Source: Bacillus carboniphilus (GTDB lineage Bacteria; Bacillota; Bacilli; Bacillales; JAIVKR01). Taken from it: a DNA stretch of 64,000 nucleotides. The DNA is taken from contig NZ_CP129013.1 of NCBI RefSeq assembly GCF_020524035.2, positions 496,001-560,000 of the forward strand, written 5' to 3'. The translations under genes and the position numbers were made by a program. Numbering within the stretch: position 1 is the stretch's first letter; every line of letters starts with the position of its first letter. The notes under the pieces were generated by a model. The model made no database searches, was not told where the DNA came from, and saw only the letters and a list, made by a program, of their open reading frames with translations. Below are positions 24,823 to 34,150 of this stretch, in pieces.

Positions 24823-26992
24823 GTGACATTGATCGGTTTTTTACATCATAGAAAAGACCCTCAAACTGTCATAAAAGCATATGCATATGCTGTGATAGCT
24901 GCTGCTGAGGGTGCGACTATGCTTTATTTCTCACCAAATAATGTGAATGTGGTGGCAAAATCCATTCGAGGCTATGTTTATGAAAATGGCCAATGGGTTG
25001 AAAGGTTATCAAGGTATCCTGATGTGATCTATAATACGGGGAGCCCAGAGAAATTAGCCTTTTCACAATCCATTATTAATTCTTTAAAAAAAAGACATTC
25101 CTTTTACCACTCATTCCATCGGTAATAAATGGCGGGTGAATGAACGGTTAAAGAAGGCTAATGAGTTTACTCAATACTTAATTCCCTCTTATATTATTAG
25201 GACGATCGATTCGTTTTATTCTTTTTTACATGCTTTTCAAAAGTTAGTGATTAAGCCGATAGACGGTAGAAAAGGAAAAGGGATTTATTATATTGAAAAA
25301 AGAGAAGAAGAGTTTTATGTTTTACAAGATTCTTCTCTGATTCGATATCAACTTCAAGAAATGGAGGAGTTTTTAAATGAAACGATCTTAAAAGAAACCT
25401 TCATTTTACAGCCCTATATTGAATGTAAAACCCAATCTGGTCAAATATATGATTTTCGTTTACATACACAAAAAGACGGGGAGGGCAGGTGGGGAATTAC
25501 CGCGATTTATCCTCGTTTAGCCCCAGACGGTTCGATCGTTGCTAATATTAATAATGGGGGCAGTACAAATTACTTAAGGCCTTTTTTAATGCAAGAATTT
25601 CAAGACCAAGCTTTTAACATAAAGAGAACTCTAGAATATTTTGCCCTCTCCCTTTCTTCTCATTTAGATGACCTGCAAATGTACTTATATGAAGAAGTGA
25701 TTGATGAATTAGGAATCGATATTGCTTTAGATAAGGAAAATAAAATATGGATTTTTGAAGTAAATTGGCGTCCAGGCTGCCCGCCAACTTTTTACTTGGA
25801 AATGGATGTTGTAAAAAAAACAATCGAATATGCAAAATTTTTAGTAACGAGTCAACCCAAAATAAAGCAACATATTACAAGTGCAAAAAATAGATTGGCA
25901 TCACAAAAGCCATCTATTCCCATAATTGCTATTACAGGTAGTGCAGGGAAAACAACCACAAAAGCGTTTATTGCTTCAATTTTACAAACAAGATGGAAAA
26001 CATTCTCTTCTAAAGACTATTGGAACACAACTGAGCATACAAAAAAACATGCTGAACAATTAAGGCAAGAGCTTTATCAAGCGGCAGTATTAGAATATGG
26101 AATGGCCTATAAAGGGGTGATAACCGAGCATTGTTCGATTATTCAACCTAATATTAGTGTGGTAACGAATATTGGGCTAGCTCATGTAGGTAATTTTAAT
26201 AGTGAAGTGAAAAATGTGGCCAAAGCAAAGTCAGAGCTGATTCATGGAATGAAACAAGACGGTGTGTTATTTATGAATAATGATGATGAAAACTCCCGGT
26301 TTTTAGAAATAGATCGCTTTAAAGGGAAGATTTACACAGTCGGTATCAAGAAGAAAGCAGATTATAGAGCCCATGACGTTCAATACGAAGAGGAAGGTAT
26401 GAGCTTTAAAACCATTCTCAATGAAAAAGAGTATAAGCTATTCATACCTATTTTCGGAGAACACCACGTTTATAATGCTCTACATGCGATTGCAGTAGCT
26501 GACTACTTAGGTTTTTCCCCTGTAGAAATCATATCAGGTCTCCAATTCAAAAAGCCTCCTAGGAGATTAACAATCTATCATTGCAATAAAGATATTACCC
26601 TTATTGATGATACAGTTCATTCTCACCCACAAGGGGTAAAAGCGGCTATCGATGTGTTAGTCAATATTGCATATGAAAGAAAAATTGTCATCTTAGGCCA
26701 AATGCGCGAACTAGGCGACTTAAGGGACCAAGAATATCGTAAAGTCGGGCAGTATGTGGCTGAGATGAAGCTTGATTTGTTAATAACGTATGGATTTCGA
26801 ACAGATATGATTGGCATAGGGGCAAAAGAAGCGAATTATCCTTCAACAAAGATTTTTCATTTCAAAAATAAAGGCCAAATGCATTCTTTTCTTGAAAAGG
26901 AGCTTGGAAATGGAGATACGGTGTTGGTGAAAGGAGCGAGTAAAACAAATATGTTTGAAACAATAAAATTTTTGGATGAAACATTTTCTTGA
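24823..26992 (+). pseudogene. YheC/YheD-type ATP-grasp fused to a MurF-like ligase (set I), one frameshift
   Basis: GTG 24823 follows AGAGGAG. An A8 run (25086-25093) shifts the frame; with A7 the text reads SLKKDIPFTTHSIGNKW and runs on without a break, giving about 720 residues. Residues about 1-340 are a YheC/YheD ATP-grasp domain (LVIKPIDGRKGKGIYYI, YDFRLHTQKDGEG, WIFEVNWRPG). The C-terminal 370 residues are Mur-ligase central and C-terminal domains (ITGSAGKTTTKAFI, EYGMAYKG, VVTNIGLAHVGNF, AKSELIHG, RRLTIY, DDTVHSHP). The MurNAc-binding domain of MurF is absent, replaced by the ATP-grasp. The indel is probably a read error. Function unknown; a peptide or poly(amino acid) ligase is the best guess. 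Confidence 0.85.
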
Positions 26993-26998
26993 ACAAGG

Positions 26999-28387
26999 TC
27001 AATTCGGTTCTTTTAACTTTTGGGCTAATTCAATCATGCTTTTACTCTTCATGGGTCCTTTTATCAATAGGATGGTGTCTTCATTTAATAAAGAAACTAA
27101 TTGTTCAAATACACCTTCAGTTGTCTCGAAATGATTTACACTTCCTTTAAAACCATCCTCTATTGCTTGACTTGAAATGAATTGTGCCTTATCACCAATA
27201 GTAATTAAATAATCGACTGTGTACTCGCTAACAGCGGAGCCCACTTTTCTGTGATATTCTTCTTCATATGTTCCTAGACGATAAATATTACCTAGTAGAA
27301 CGATTTTTCGTTTATGTTTGCCAAGGTTTTCAATTACTTGCAAGGCTGCTTCAATGGATAAAGGATTAATGGTCCACGTATCATCGATAATGGTACTTCC
27401 ATTGATTCCATGCGATATTTCAAGGTGACGAGCCATATTTCGAAAAGATTTAAGCTGTTCAATGGCCGTATCAATACCAATTCCTAAAAGGTGTGCACAA
27501 GCAATTGAAAATAAAGCATTATATACTTGATGCTCTCCGTAACCAGGAACAAACGCATGAAATTGTCTATGATTTAGTTCAAAGTCAAACATCATCCCGT
27601 TAACGGCATATACGATATTTTTAGCATGATAGTCTGATGGCTGTTGAACTCCGATATAAAAAACGTTTCCTTTGAAATTTGAAATAGGTAACTTTTTTGT
27701 ATTTTGATCATCAGCATTTAATAAGAGAATTCCAGGTTGTGTGATTCCATCTATTATCTCTCCTTTTGCCTGAATATAGCCCTCTATGCTGTTACATCCA
27801 TCTAAATGGTGTTCTCTTATGTTAGTTATTATTCCGATCGTTGGTTTGAAAAGGTTACATTGGTGTTTAATATTTCCCGTATTACCTAACCCTAGTTCGA
27901 ATACGGCCATATCGGTTTGTTTTGTGATACCCATTAAATATGGAAAAGAACGTCGTGGTTCGTTCTTACTACTCTCTGTTGCTTGAACATGGTGATCTTT
28001 TTGTAATATATGCTTAATCATCTCTTTTGTCGTTGACTTTCCACAAGTTCCTGTAATTGCTACAACCGGAATCTGAAATAAATTTCGGTAATAGTTTGTA
28101 AATTTCCAGTGAGCGTGAACGAGGTTGTTTACTTGAATGATTGTAACTCCTGGATAAAATTTCTTGATATCTTCTTCCTTTTTGTCTGTAACAACTAAAC
28201 AAGGGGTAAACTTAGAAATATGACCCCAATAAATTTTTTGGCGCCTTCCAAGGAAGATCATCGTATGAGTATGTTCTAGTTTATGTCTTTTATGAAAGAT
28301 GGCATGGTGGATAGACCAATCGTCATTCCCAAATAGGATACGTCCATTAAACAACTTGCAAAGATGATGAACAAATAGGGGCTCCAT
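26999..28387 (-). CDS. MurF-like Mur ligase (set II)
   Basis: About 462 residues with three Mur-ligase domains: an N-terminal MurF-like domain (1-105, LCKLFNGRILFG), the ATP domain with P-loop ITGTCGKSTTKEMI, FELGLGNTGNIK, ITNIREHHLDG and AKGEIIDG (carbamylated-lysine position), and a C-terminal domain with IIDDTWTINPLS. It pairs by sequence with the C-terminal half of the set I fusion. It is not the housekeeping MurF, since it lacks ddl, murE or division neighbours. ATG 28387 follows AGAGGA; the stop of the upstream ATP-grasp gene overlaps just before it. It converges on the set I fusion with only six bases between stops. Confidence 0.85.
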   Translation of the reverse strand: MEPLFVHHLCKLFNGRILFGNDDWSIHHAIFHKRHKLEHTHTMIFLGRRQKIYWGHISKFTPCLVVTDKKEEDIKKFYPGVTIIQVNNLVHAHWKFTNYYRNLFQIPVVAITGTCGKSTTKEMIKHILQKDHHVQATESSKNEPRRSFPYLMGITKQTDMAVFELGLGNTGNIKHQCNLFKPTIGIITNIREHHLDGCNSIEGYIQAKGEIIDGITQPGILLLNADDQNTKKLPISNFKGNVFYIGVQQPSDYHAKNIVYAVNGMMFDFELNHRQFHAFVPGYGEHQVYNALFSIACAHLLGIGIDTAIEQLKSFRNMARHLEISHGINGSTIIDDTWTINPLSIEAALQVIENLGKHKRKIVLLGNIYRLGTYEEEYHRKVGSAVSEYTVDYLITIGDKAQFISSQAIEDGFKGSVNHFETTEGVFEQLVSLLNEDTILLIKGPMKSKSMIELAQKLKEPN

Positions 28388-28401
28388 TGCAACCAATCCT
28401 C

Positions 28402-29202
28402 TCAATTTTTTGATTTATCATGGTGAACGGCTTGCTCCTTCATTATTTTTCTGTTCGCAAGAATACGCTTATAGATTGATTTATCTGGTAATAAACTAAA
28501 AGGTCCGACGCCAGGAACCTCGTTTACTTCAAAAATTTTTATAGTTTTCTTCTTGTTAATACCTAAATCAATACCGAATTCCTTTTTTGAAGAAACACGA
28601 CTCATTATTTTAGATGTGAGAATAGATAAAGTTTCTATTGTTTTTATTGTTGTGAAGGAAGCTTGCGTATCCATTTGAAGAAGGTGAGTTAATAATGAAT
28701 CAATTGAATAAACATCTGCCCCTTTATGGGTATTGACAATTCCATTTTCAACCGTTTCGCCTTTCGCCACTTTTCCATACATGCCGCTGATAGTCCAATC
28801 GTCATTCATTTTTTGCACATGAACACGAATGCTAAAGGGAACATTTTTTAGTGATTGAATTCCCTCTTGAATAATATAGGTTGGGAAATGATTTAGTTTA
28901 TATTGAGGATATAGTATGGTGTGAAAACGATAAAAATCTTCTAATGAGTGAATTGTAAAAACCAACTGTTCTTTTCCTAATGTCGGGTATCCATTTACAA
29001 TGATGTGGTCTTCAGAGGTCTTTTCGATTTTGAAAATCCCTCTTCCTTGTCCTGAAGTATTGTGTTTGACATAAATATAACGGAAACGTCTAGAAAAATA
29101 GATGAGTGTTGAAAGATCATAAATCGTCGTTTTTGGAATATGAGGATGAAGTGATTGATCAGATAACAACAATTGGTATTGATCCCATTTTGATAATGTC
29201 AT
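28402..29202 (-). CDS. YheC/YheD-type ATP-grasp protein (set II)
   Basis: 266 residues. Conserved blocks of the YheCD family: YVKHNTSGQGRGIFKI (ATP-binding), FSIRVHVQK, ISGMYGKVAKGE, VNTHKGADV and FGIDLGINKKKTIKIFEVNEVPG. It lacks the N-terminal 100 residues found in the set I fusion. B. subtilis YheC/YheD are known as spore coat-associated. AAGGA precedes the ATG. The next gene on this strand is the MurF-like ligase, starting within the overlap, so the pair is the unfused counterpart of the set I fusion. Confidence 0.85.
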   Translation of the reverse strand: MTLSKWDQYQLLLSDQSLHPHIPKTTIYDLSTLIYFSRRFRYIYVKHNTSGQGRGIFKIEKTSEDHIIVNGYPTLGKEQLVFTIHSLEDFYRFHTILYPQYKLNHFPTYIIQEGIQSLKNVPFSIRVHVQKMNDDWTISGMYGKVAKGETVENGIVNTHKGADVYSIDSLLTHLLQMDTQASFTTIKTIETLSILTSKIMSRVSSKKEFGIDLGINKKKTIKIFEVNEVPGVGPFSLLPDKSIYKRILANRKIMKEQAVHHDKSKN

Positions 29203-29223
29203 AAATATCAGTCCTTATTTATA

Positions 29224-29689
29224 GAGGTTGTTCAAAAAGTCATGAAAAATTGCAGTCGAATAGCTTTGTTGTCTTGCTATTCCAAGCTCCGACGCCAGGA
29301 TTGTCTAGCACGAGCGTTGTCCCTAGGATGGCGATGCACAGGATGTGCTAGCGCAGGCGTTGGTCACAGGACGTGACCGATGTTAGTTGACGTTCCTCCT
29401 TTAGCTCGTGATCCTTCCTTGACGTACACTGTGGTGCTTCGATGCCCAAGGACGGGCTAGCGCAGGCGTTGTCACAGGAAGTGACTGAACTTAGCCTGCG
29501 TTCCTTTAAGCAGTCGCCTCGTTCTTGTCTAGCTCTATCGCCTAGCCACTCGAGGTCATAAGCTACGATTTCATGAAAGGTAAAGAGCACCTTTCAAGGT
29601 AATCGCATCTTATGCTTGTCGTGGCTGATCAAGTCGATGACGCTTTTCTAATTCTCGGCCCTTTTCCCCCTCCTTTTTGAACGCCCCAC
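29224..29689. mobile_element. MITE family A, copy 4 (longest; TTATA target duplication)
   Basis: 466 bp. The left end is GAGGTTGTTCAAAAAGTC; the right end read inward is GTGGGGCGTTCAAAAAGGAG. TTATA lies outside both ends (29219-29223 and 29690-29694). Inside are two copies of the TGCTAGCGCAGGCGTT block and two hairpin modules (29362-29378 and 29471-29485), suggesting growth by internal duplication. It lies 21 bases upstream of the set II YheCD start and must have displaced its promoter region. Confidence 0.88.
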
Positions 29690-29756
29690 TTATATAAAGA
29701 AATTGGTAGGTAAATTCTCTTAGCTATCATCATATTATGGTGTAGAGGTGAAATGG

Positions 29757-30977
29757 GTGAAGACGATTGTTTTTATTGAGACAAATAAATCAGGTTCTAG
29801 TCGTGAGGCACTGATAGCGGCAGAAAATTTGGGCTATTACATTGTTTTATTGACAAAAAATGAAAAGCACATATCTCAAAGAGAACAGTTTGTTGAGGTT
29901 CACTTTATGATAAAAGTGCGTTCACATACGGAAGAATTTTTGACAGTAGAGATAAAAAAGCTGCAAAGACGTGGCTGTATGATTGAGGCAGTCGTAAGTT
30001 TTATAGATTCATATGTTTCTATTGCGTCATTATTACATAATCAATTCAGCTTTAATTCCATAAATGTAAATTCCATCAAAGTGATGGAGAATAAATTATT
30101 AACGAGAGAGTATTTACAAAATACGAGGTTTTCAGTTCCTTATTCACCTATTGATAATCTAGATAGCTGGTTAAAAGAAAACCCGAAAGAGGATAGGAAA
30201 TGGCCCATTTTTTTAAAATCTCCCGTTTCTACAGGTTCTAAAGATGTTGTGAAAATTCATAATTTAGGCATGTTAAGAAAAGAATATGATTCTTTAAAAA
30301 AGAAGGTGAAACAGAAAACGTTATTTGTTGAACCTTTTATAAAAGGACCACAGTACCTTGTAGAAGCCGTCATTTTTAAGGGGAACGTTTCTTGTGTAGC
30401 GGTTTTTAAGCAAGACATTTTAACAAAGCCACGAAATATCATCATTGGTTATTCCCATGTTGTAAATTTACAAACCAAGTTCATGCAACAATTAGTTCAA
30501 GCCACAGAGGAAATAGTAGACATTTTCGGGCTAGAAAATGGGGCTCTTCATCTTGAGATTCGCTATAGCAACAATAAATGGAACCTTATTGAAATCAACC
30601 CGCGAATTTCAGGAGGAGCAATGAATCAAATGGTTTTAGCAAGTACGGGAATTAATTTAGTAAAAGAGACGTTGAAGATTTTTTTAGAACAGTCTCCTGA
30701 CTTGAAAATAGAAAAGCGTCGTTATGTATATACTCGATATAAGGTTGTAGACGAAGAAGGAGTGTTAGAAAAAATTACAGGGAAAACAAAAGCTTCTAAA
30801 ATGAAGGGGGTGTATGAAGTTTATGTTAAGCCTAAGAAGGGTACAGTGCTTCGTCTTCCTTATTCAATGGGAAATCGTTATGCTTATGTTATTGCAATAG
30901 GTAATTCTGAACAAGAAGCAAAACAGAGAGCACTAGAAGCGATTAATACAATACAATTTCATATAAAAAAACAATAG
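29757..30977 (+). CDS. ATP-grasp ligase, carboxylate-amine type (set II)
   Basis: About 406 residues, paralogous over its whole length to the gene at 23597: KTIVFIETNKSGSSREAL at the start, PIFLKSPVSTGSKDVVKI (ATP-binding), EPFIKGPQYLVEAVI, HLEIRYSNNKWNLIEINPR (metal site) and a C-terminal domain with LPYSMGNRYAYVIAIG. GTG 29757 sits seven bases after GAGGTG. It is divergent from the set II YheCD-MurF pair with a MITE in between, so the two were probably a divergent unit before the insertion. Confidence 0.85.
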   Translation: MKTIVFIETNKSGSSREALIAAENLGYYIVLLTKNEKHISQREQFVEVHFMIKVRSHTEEFLTVEIKKLQRRGCMIEAVVSFIDSYVSIASLLHNQFSFNSINVNSIKVMENKLLTREYLQNTRFSVPYSPIDNLDSWLKENPKEDRKWPIFLKSPVSTGSKDVVKIHNLGMLRKEYDSLKKKVKQKTLFVEPFIKGPQYLVEAVIFKGNVSCVAVFKQDILTKPRNIIIGYSHVVNLQTKFMQQLVQATEEIVDIFGLENGALHLEIRYSNNKWNLIEINPRISGGAMNQMVLASTGINLVKETLKIFLEQSPDLKIEKRRYVYTRYKVVDEEGVLEKITGKTKASKMKGVYEVYVKPKKGTVLRLPYSMGNRYAYVIAIGNSEQEAKQRALEAINTIQFHIKKQ

Positions 30978-31025
30978 TCTAAAAGTCAATGAATATAAAA
31001 AACTCATACTTTTAGGCTATTTTTA
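30974..31025 (+). terminator. Terminator after the set II ATP-grasp gene
   Basis: AATAGTCTAAAAGT pairs with ACTTTTAGGCTATT across a loop of about 20 bases, followed by T residues. Imperfect but stable. Confidence 0.65.
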
Positions 31026-31033
31026 ATCGCTTT

Positions 31034-31101
31034 AATTGACAATGATTATCATTAATAGTTATGATGTTAATAGTGGTTGAAAATGATAATTGTTATCATT
31101 T
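31034..31101 (+). promoter_or_regulatory. Fur-controlled promoter of the siderophore operon, two Fur boxes
   Basis: TTGACA (31036-31041) and TATGAT (31060-31065) with 18-base spacing form the promoter. Fur box 1, TGACAATGATTATCA (31037-31051), overlaps the -35 and spacer and matches the 7-1-7 consensus at 14 of 15 positions. Fur box 2, TGATAATTGTTATCA (31084-31098), lies in a longer perfect palindrome (AAATGATAA, TTG, TTATCATTT) downstream of the start point. Double boxes predict tight iron repression. Confidence 0.92.
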
Positions 31102-31163
31102 GTTATAGACAAGGGAAATTACATGGAACATATTAAAAATGTCTGATGGGAAGGGAGAATGGC

Positions 31164-31815
31164 ATGTTAGAAACAACAGATCACCATGATATAGTCATTT
31201 ATGATCATGAACTAGGGAAGGTTATCTCTTTTAGACCGGTGGACTATAACCGTGATTTACATACATTGCATGAATGGATGCATCAAAGACATATTGCACC
31301 CTTTTGGAAATTAGATGTTCCTCTAGAAGAGTTCAAAGAATATTTACAAAAGTCTCTTCAAGCAGAACATAAGAGGATTTTTATGGGCTTTATTAATGAC
31401 GAACCTGTTTGTTATGTCATTGCTTATTCGGTAATGAAAGATCCAATAAAGGATTATTATGATGCAAGAGGAACGGATCTAGGGATGCATTTACTTGTTG
31501 GTTCTAGAAAGCACTTGAACCGTTTAGAAGCACCAGTGATTATTAGGTCAATGATTTTGTTTTTATTGGAAAGATTTTCTTGTGAGCGAATTATTGGGGA
31601 ACCAGACATAAGAAATCGAATTGTCATTCCAATCTTAACTCAATATGGGGGGAGAGGTTGTGAAAGAAATTGAAATGCCACATAAAAAAGCAGCTTTGAT
31701 ATTAGGAAATCGAGAGACGTTTTTTGAAAAGTATCAAGCGCTAAACATAAAATATGAAACAAGAATGGAAAAAAGAAACAAGTTTGAACTTTTGGAGACG
31801 ATTGGAGGCAAGTAA
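31164..31815 (+). pseudogene. GNAT acetyltransferase of the IucB/RhbD type, frameshifted
   Basis: First gene of the Fur operon. It reads ISFRPVDYNRDLHTLHEWM, then FWKLDVPLEEF and GEPDIRN, the features of siderophore hydroxylamine acetyltransferases, and is related to the gene at 37404. A G6 run (31647-31652) ends the frame early; with G5 the frame continues VVKEIEMPHKKAALIL to a TAA at 31813, the usual length for the family. The indel is probably a read error. ATG 31164 follows GGGAG. Role: N-acylation of a hydroxylated diamine. Confidence 0.8.
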
Positions 31816-31819
31816 AACG

Positions 31820-32754
31820 TTGCTAGATCAAGAGCTTTTACTCTATTTTTGAAGCGTATTTCTAAACGAATGCAGGAATTAAACCATCCACCACTGGGTC
31901 AATTGAAAGCAAGTGATTCGAGGTTTTTCTTTAAAGAAGCACGTAAATTATATTCGTGTCTTTCATCAACTGGGATTGATGTGTTTGACCAAATGATACC
32001 GAAAAAGAACATTCCAATTCGAGTATATGTTCCTAAACAACGAACTGGTGAATTACCTGTAATGGTTTATTTTCATGGTGGGGGCTGGGTGTTAGGGGAT
32101 TTAAATTCAAGCAACACGTTTTGTCAGTACTTAAGTGAAAAAGCCCAGTGCATCATTGTTTCAGTTGACTATCGGTTAGCCCCAGAACATAAGTACCCAG
32201 CGGCATTAGAGGATGCGATGGATGCTGTATTGTGGATTTATGAACATATTCATGAGTTTAATGGAGATAAAGAACGACTATCGATTGGCGGAGATTCCTC
32301 AGGAGCAAATATTGCAACGGTTACAGCTTATCGAATACATAAAGAGACACCTATATCGATAAACCATCAACTATTATTAGTACCGGTTACGTATTATAAA
32401 TATCAATCTCCCTCTTACCTTGCAGATTATTCTTTTGGATTATCAAAGGAAACGATGGATTGGTTTTGGCAACATTATTTAAATGACGAAGAGGAAGGCT
32501 TAGATCCGTTTGTTTCGCCACTTTTAATAGAAGAGTTAGAAAAAATGCCTTCAACAACTATCGTAACCGCAGAATTTGATATTTTACGAGATGAAGGAAA
32601 AGCCTTCGCAAAAAAGCTAGAAGACAATGGGGTGCCAGTTCAATATCTTTATTATGAAGGGTTAGTTCACAATTTTCCCTTTATGATTGGTAATGTGAAA
32701 TTGGCAAAAGAAGCAGTCGATGACTTAATAGGAAAATTGATTCCTTATTTCTAA
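31820..32754 (+). pseudogene. Alpha/beta hydrolase (HSL/esterase type), probably one missing base near its start
   Basis: About 310 residues when T5 at 31846-31850 is read as T6, which joins LLDQELLLYF to LKRISKRMQEL and puts the start at TTG 31820, eleven bases after GGAGG. Otherwise the frame opens at TTG 31849 without a ribosome site. It has the oxyanion motif YFHGGGWVLGD, the nucleophile elbow GGDSSGAN, an acid in AEFDILRDEG and a His in GLVHNFPF. In a siderophore operon an esterase may release iron from, or tailor, the siderophore, but citrate-hydroxamates have no obvious ester, so the substrate is open. Confidence 0.78.
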
Positions 32755-32782
32755 GAATAAAAGAAGAAAGGTGATAAAAGGC

Positions 32783-34139
32783 ATGCCAAACACAATGACA
32801 CGAAACATCCAATATTTAGAGAGTCAAAATAAAAGAGAATCGAACGCAAGAAGTTACCCACGTAGAATTCCAATTGCAATCCAAAAAGCTAAAGGGGCCT
32901 ATATAACGGATGTTGATGGAAAAGAATATTTAGATTGTTTAGCAGGGGCAGGAACGTTAGCGTTAGGACATAACCACCCTGTTGTTATTGAAGCCATTCA
33001 AAAGGCTCTTTCCGATGAATTACCTCTTCATACGTTAGATATTACCACTCCAGTTAAAGAAGAATTTATTGAAGAGCTTTATAGCATTCTTCCGAAAGAA
33101 TTTTCTTCTCGTGCCAAAATTCAGTTTTGTGGACCATCTGGTTCCGATGCGATAGAAGCAGCCATTAAACTTGTAAAGACAGCCACGGGAAGAAAAAGCA
33201 TGATTTCTTTCCCAAGGTGGCTATCATGGAATGACAAATGGAAGTTTAAGCTTGATGGGGAATCTTGGACCGAAAGAGAAAGTATCCAACTTAATGCCAG
33301 ATGTTCACTTTATGCCTTATCCTTATTCTTACCGCTGTCCTTTCGGGTTAGGTGGAGAACAGACAGAGCAGGTAAGTAGTACCTATTTAAAGAGAACATT
33401 ATTAGATCCAGAAAGCGGAATTGTTAAGCCGGCAGGACTGGTGATGGAAGTTCTTCAAGGAGAAGGGGGAGCGATTCCGGCACCAAACTCATTTGTACAA
33501 AATGTTCGTGAAATTACAAAAAGTGAAGATATTCCGTTTATTATTGATGAAGTACAATCAGGGTTTGCAAGAACTGGAAAAATGTTCGCTTTTGAACATG
33601 CCAATATTACTCCTGATGTTCTTGTTTTGTCTAAAGCAATTGGTGGAAGCTTACCGTTAGCTGTAGTTGTTTATGACGAGAAGCTCGATCAATGGTCTCC
33701 TGGTGCTCATACGGGTACATTTAGAGGGAATCAGTTAGCAATGGCAGCAGGTACTGCGACGATTCGCTATATTAAAGACAATCAACTAGATACCCATGCG
33801 AAGCAAATGGGCCAAAAGCTGATGTCGATGTTGAAAAATATTCAAGCAGAATCAAATGCAATAGGAGAAGTAAGAGGAAAAGGATTAATGATTGGAGTCG
33901 AAATTGTCAACAAGCAATTGCAGTCCGATCTTATTGGAAGCTATCCTAGCCATCCTGACCTTGCGAAAAAAATTCAACAAGAATGCTTTAAACGTGGATT
34001 AATTCTTGAATTAGGTGGACGTCATGGTAGTGTCATTCGTTTATTACCGCCTTTAATTATCACAGAACAGCAAATTGATGCAGTTGCGACCATATTCCAT
34101 GAAGCTGTGAGAACAGCCGAAGCGCAAATCAATCGTTAG
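32783..34139 (+). pseudogene. Diaminobutyrate-2-oxoglutarate aminotransferase (RhbA-like), one frameshift
   Basis: Class-III PLP aminotransferase that makes L-2,4-diaminobutyrate from aspartate semialdehyde. The frame breaks at CCC 33211-33213; with CC it reads [20 protein letters not shown] and continues NLGPKEK. PLP-site motifs are present: FIIDEVQSGFARTGKM, VLSKAIGGSLPLAVVV (Schiff-base Lys) and HTGTFRGNQLAMAAG. With the break repaired the length, about 450 residues, is normal. Next gene: the decarboxylase. Together they supply 1,3-diaminopropane for the siderophore. Confidence 0.88.
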
Positions 34140-34150
34140 AGGACATTATT

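Noticed and set aside
24779-25135. An independent 100-residue gene before the YheCD-MurF fusion
   Set aside because: Reading A8 at 25086 as A7 joins it cleanly to the next frame with continuous YheCD-like sequence, so it is the N-terminus of the fusion.
26999-28387. Housekeeping MurF
   Set aside because: No division or ddl neighbours, altered N-terminal domain, partner of a YheCD ATP-grasp gene, and a paralog is fused to an ATP-grasp.
29348-29590. An 80-codon minus-strand frame inside MITE copy 4
   Set aside because: Contains translated tandem repeat text only; not present in the shorter copies.
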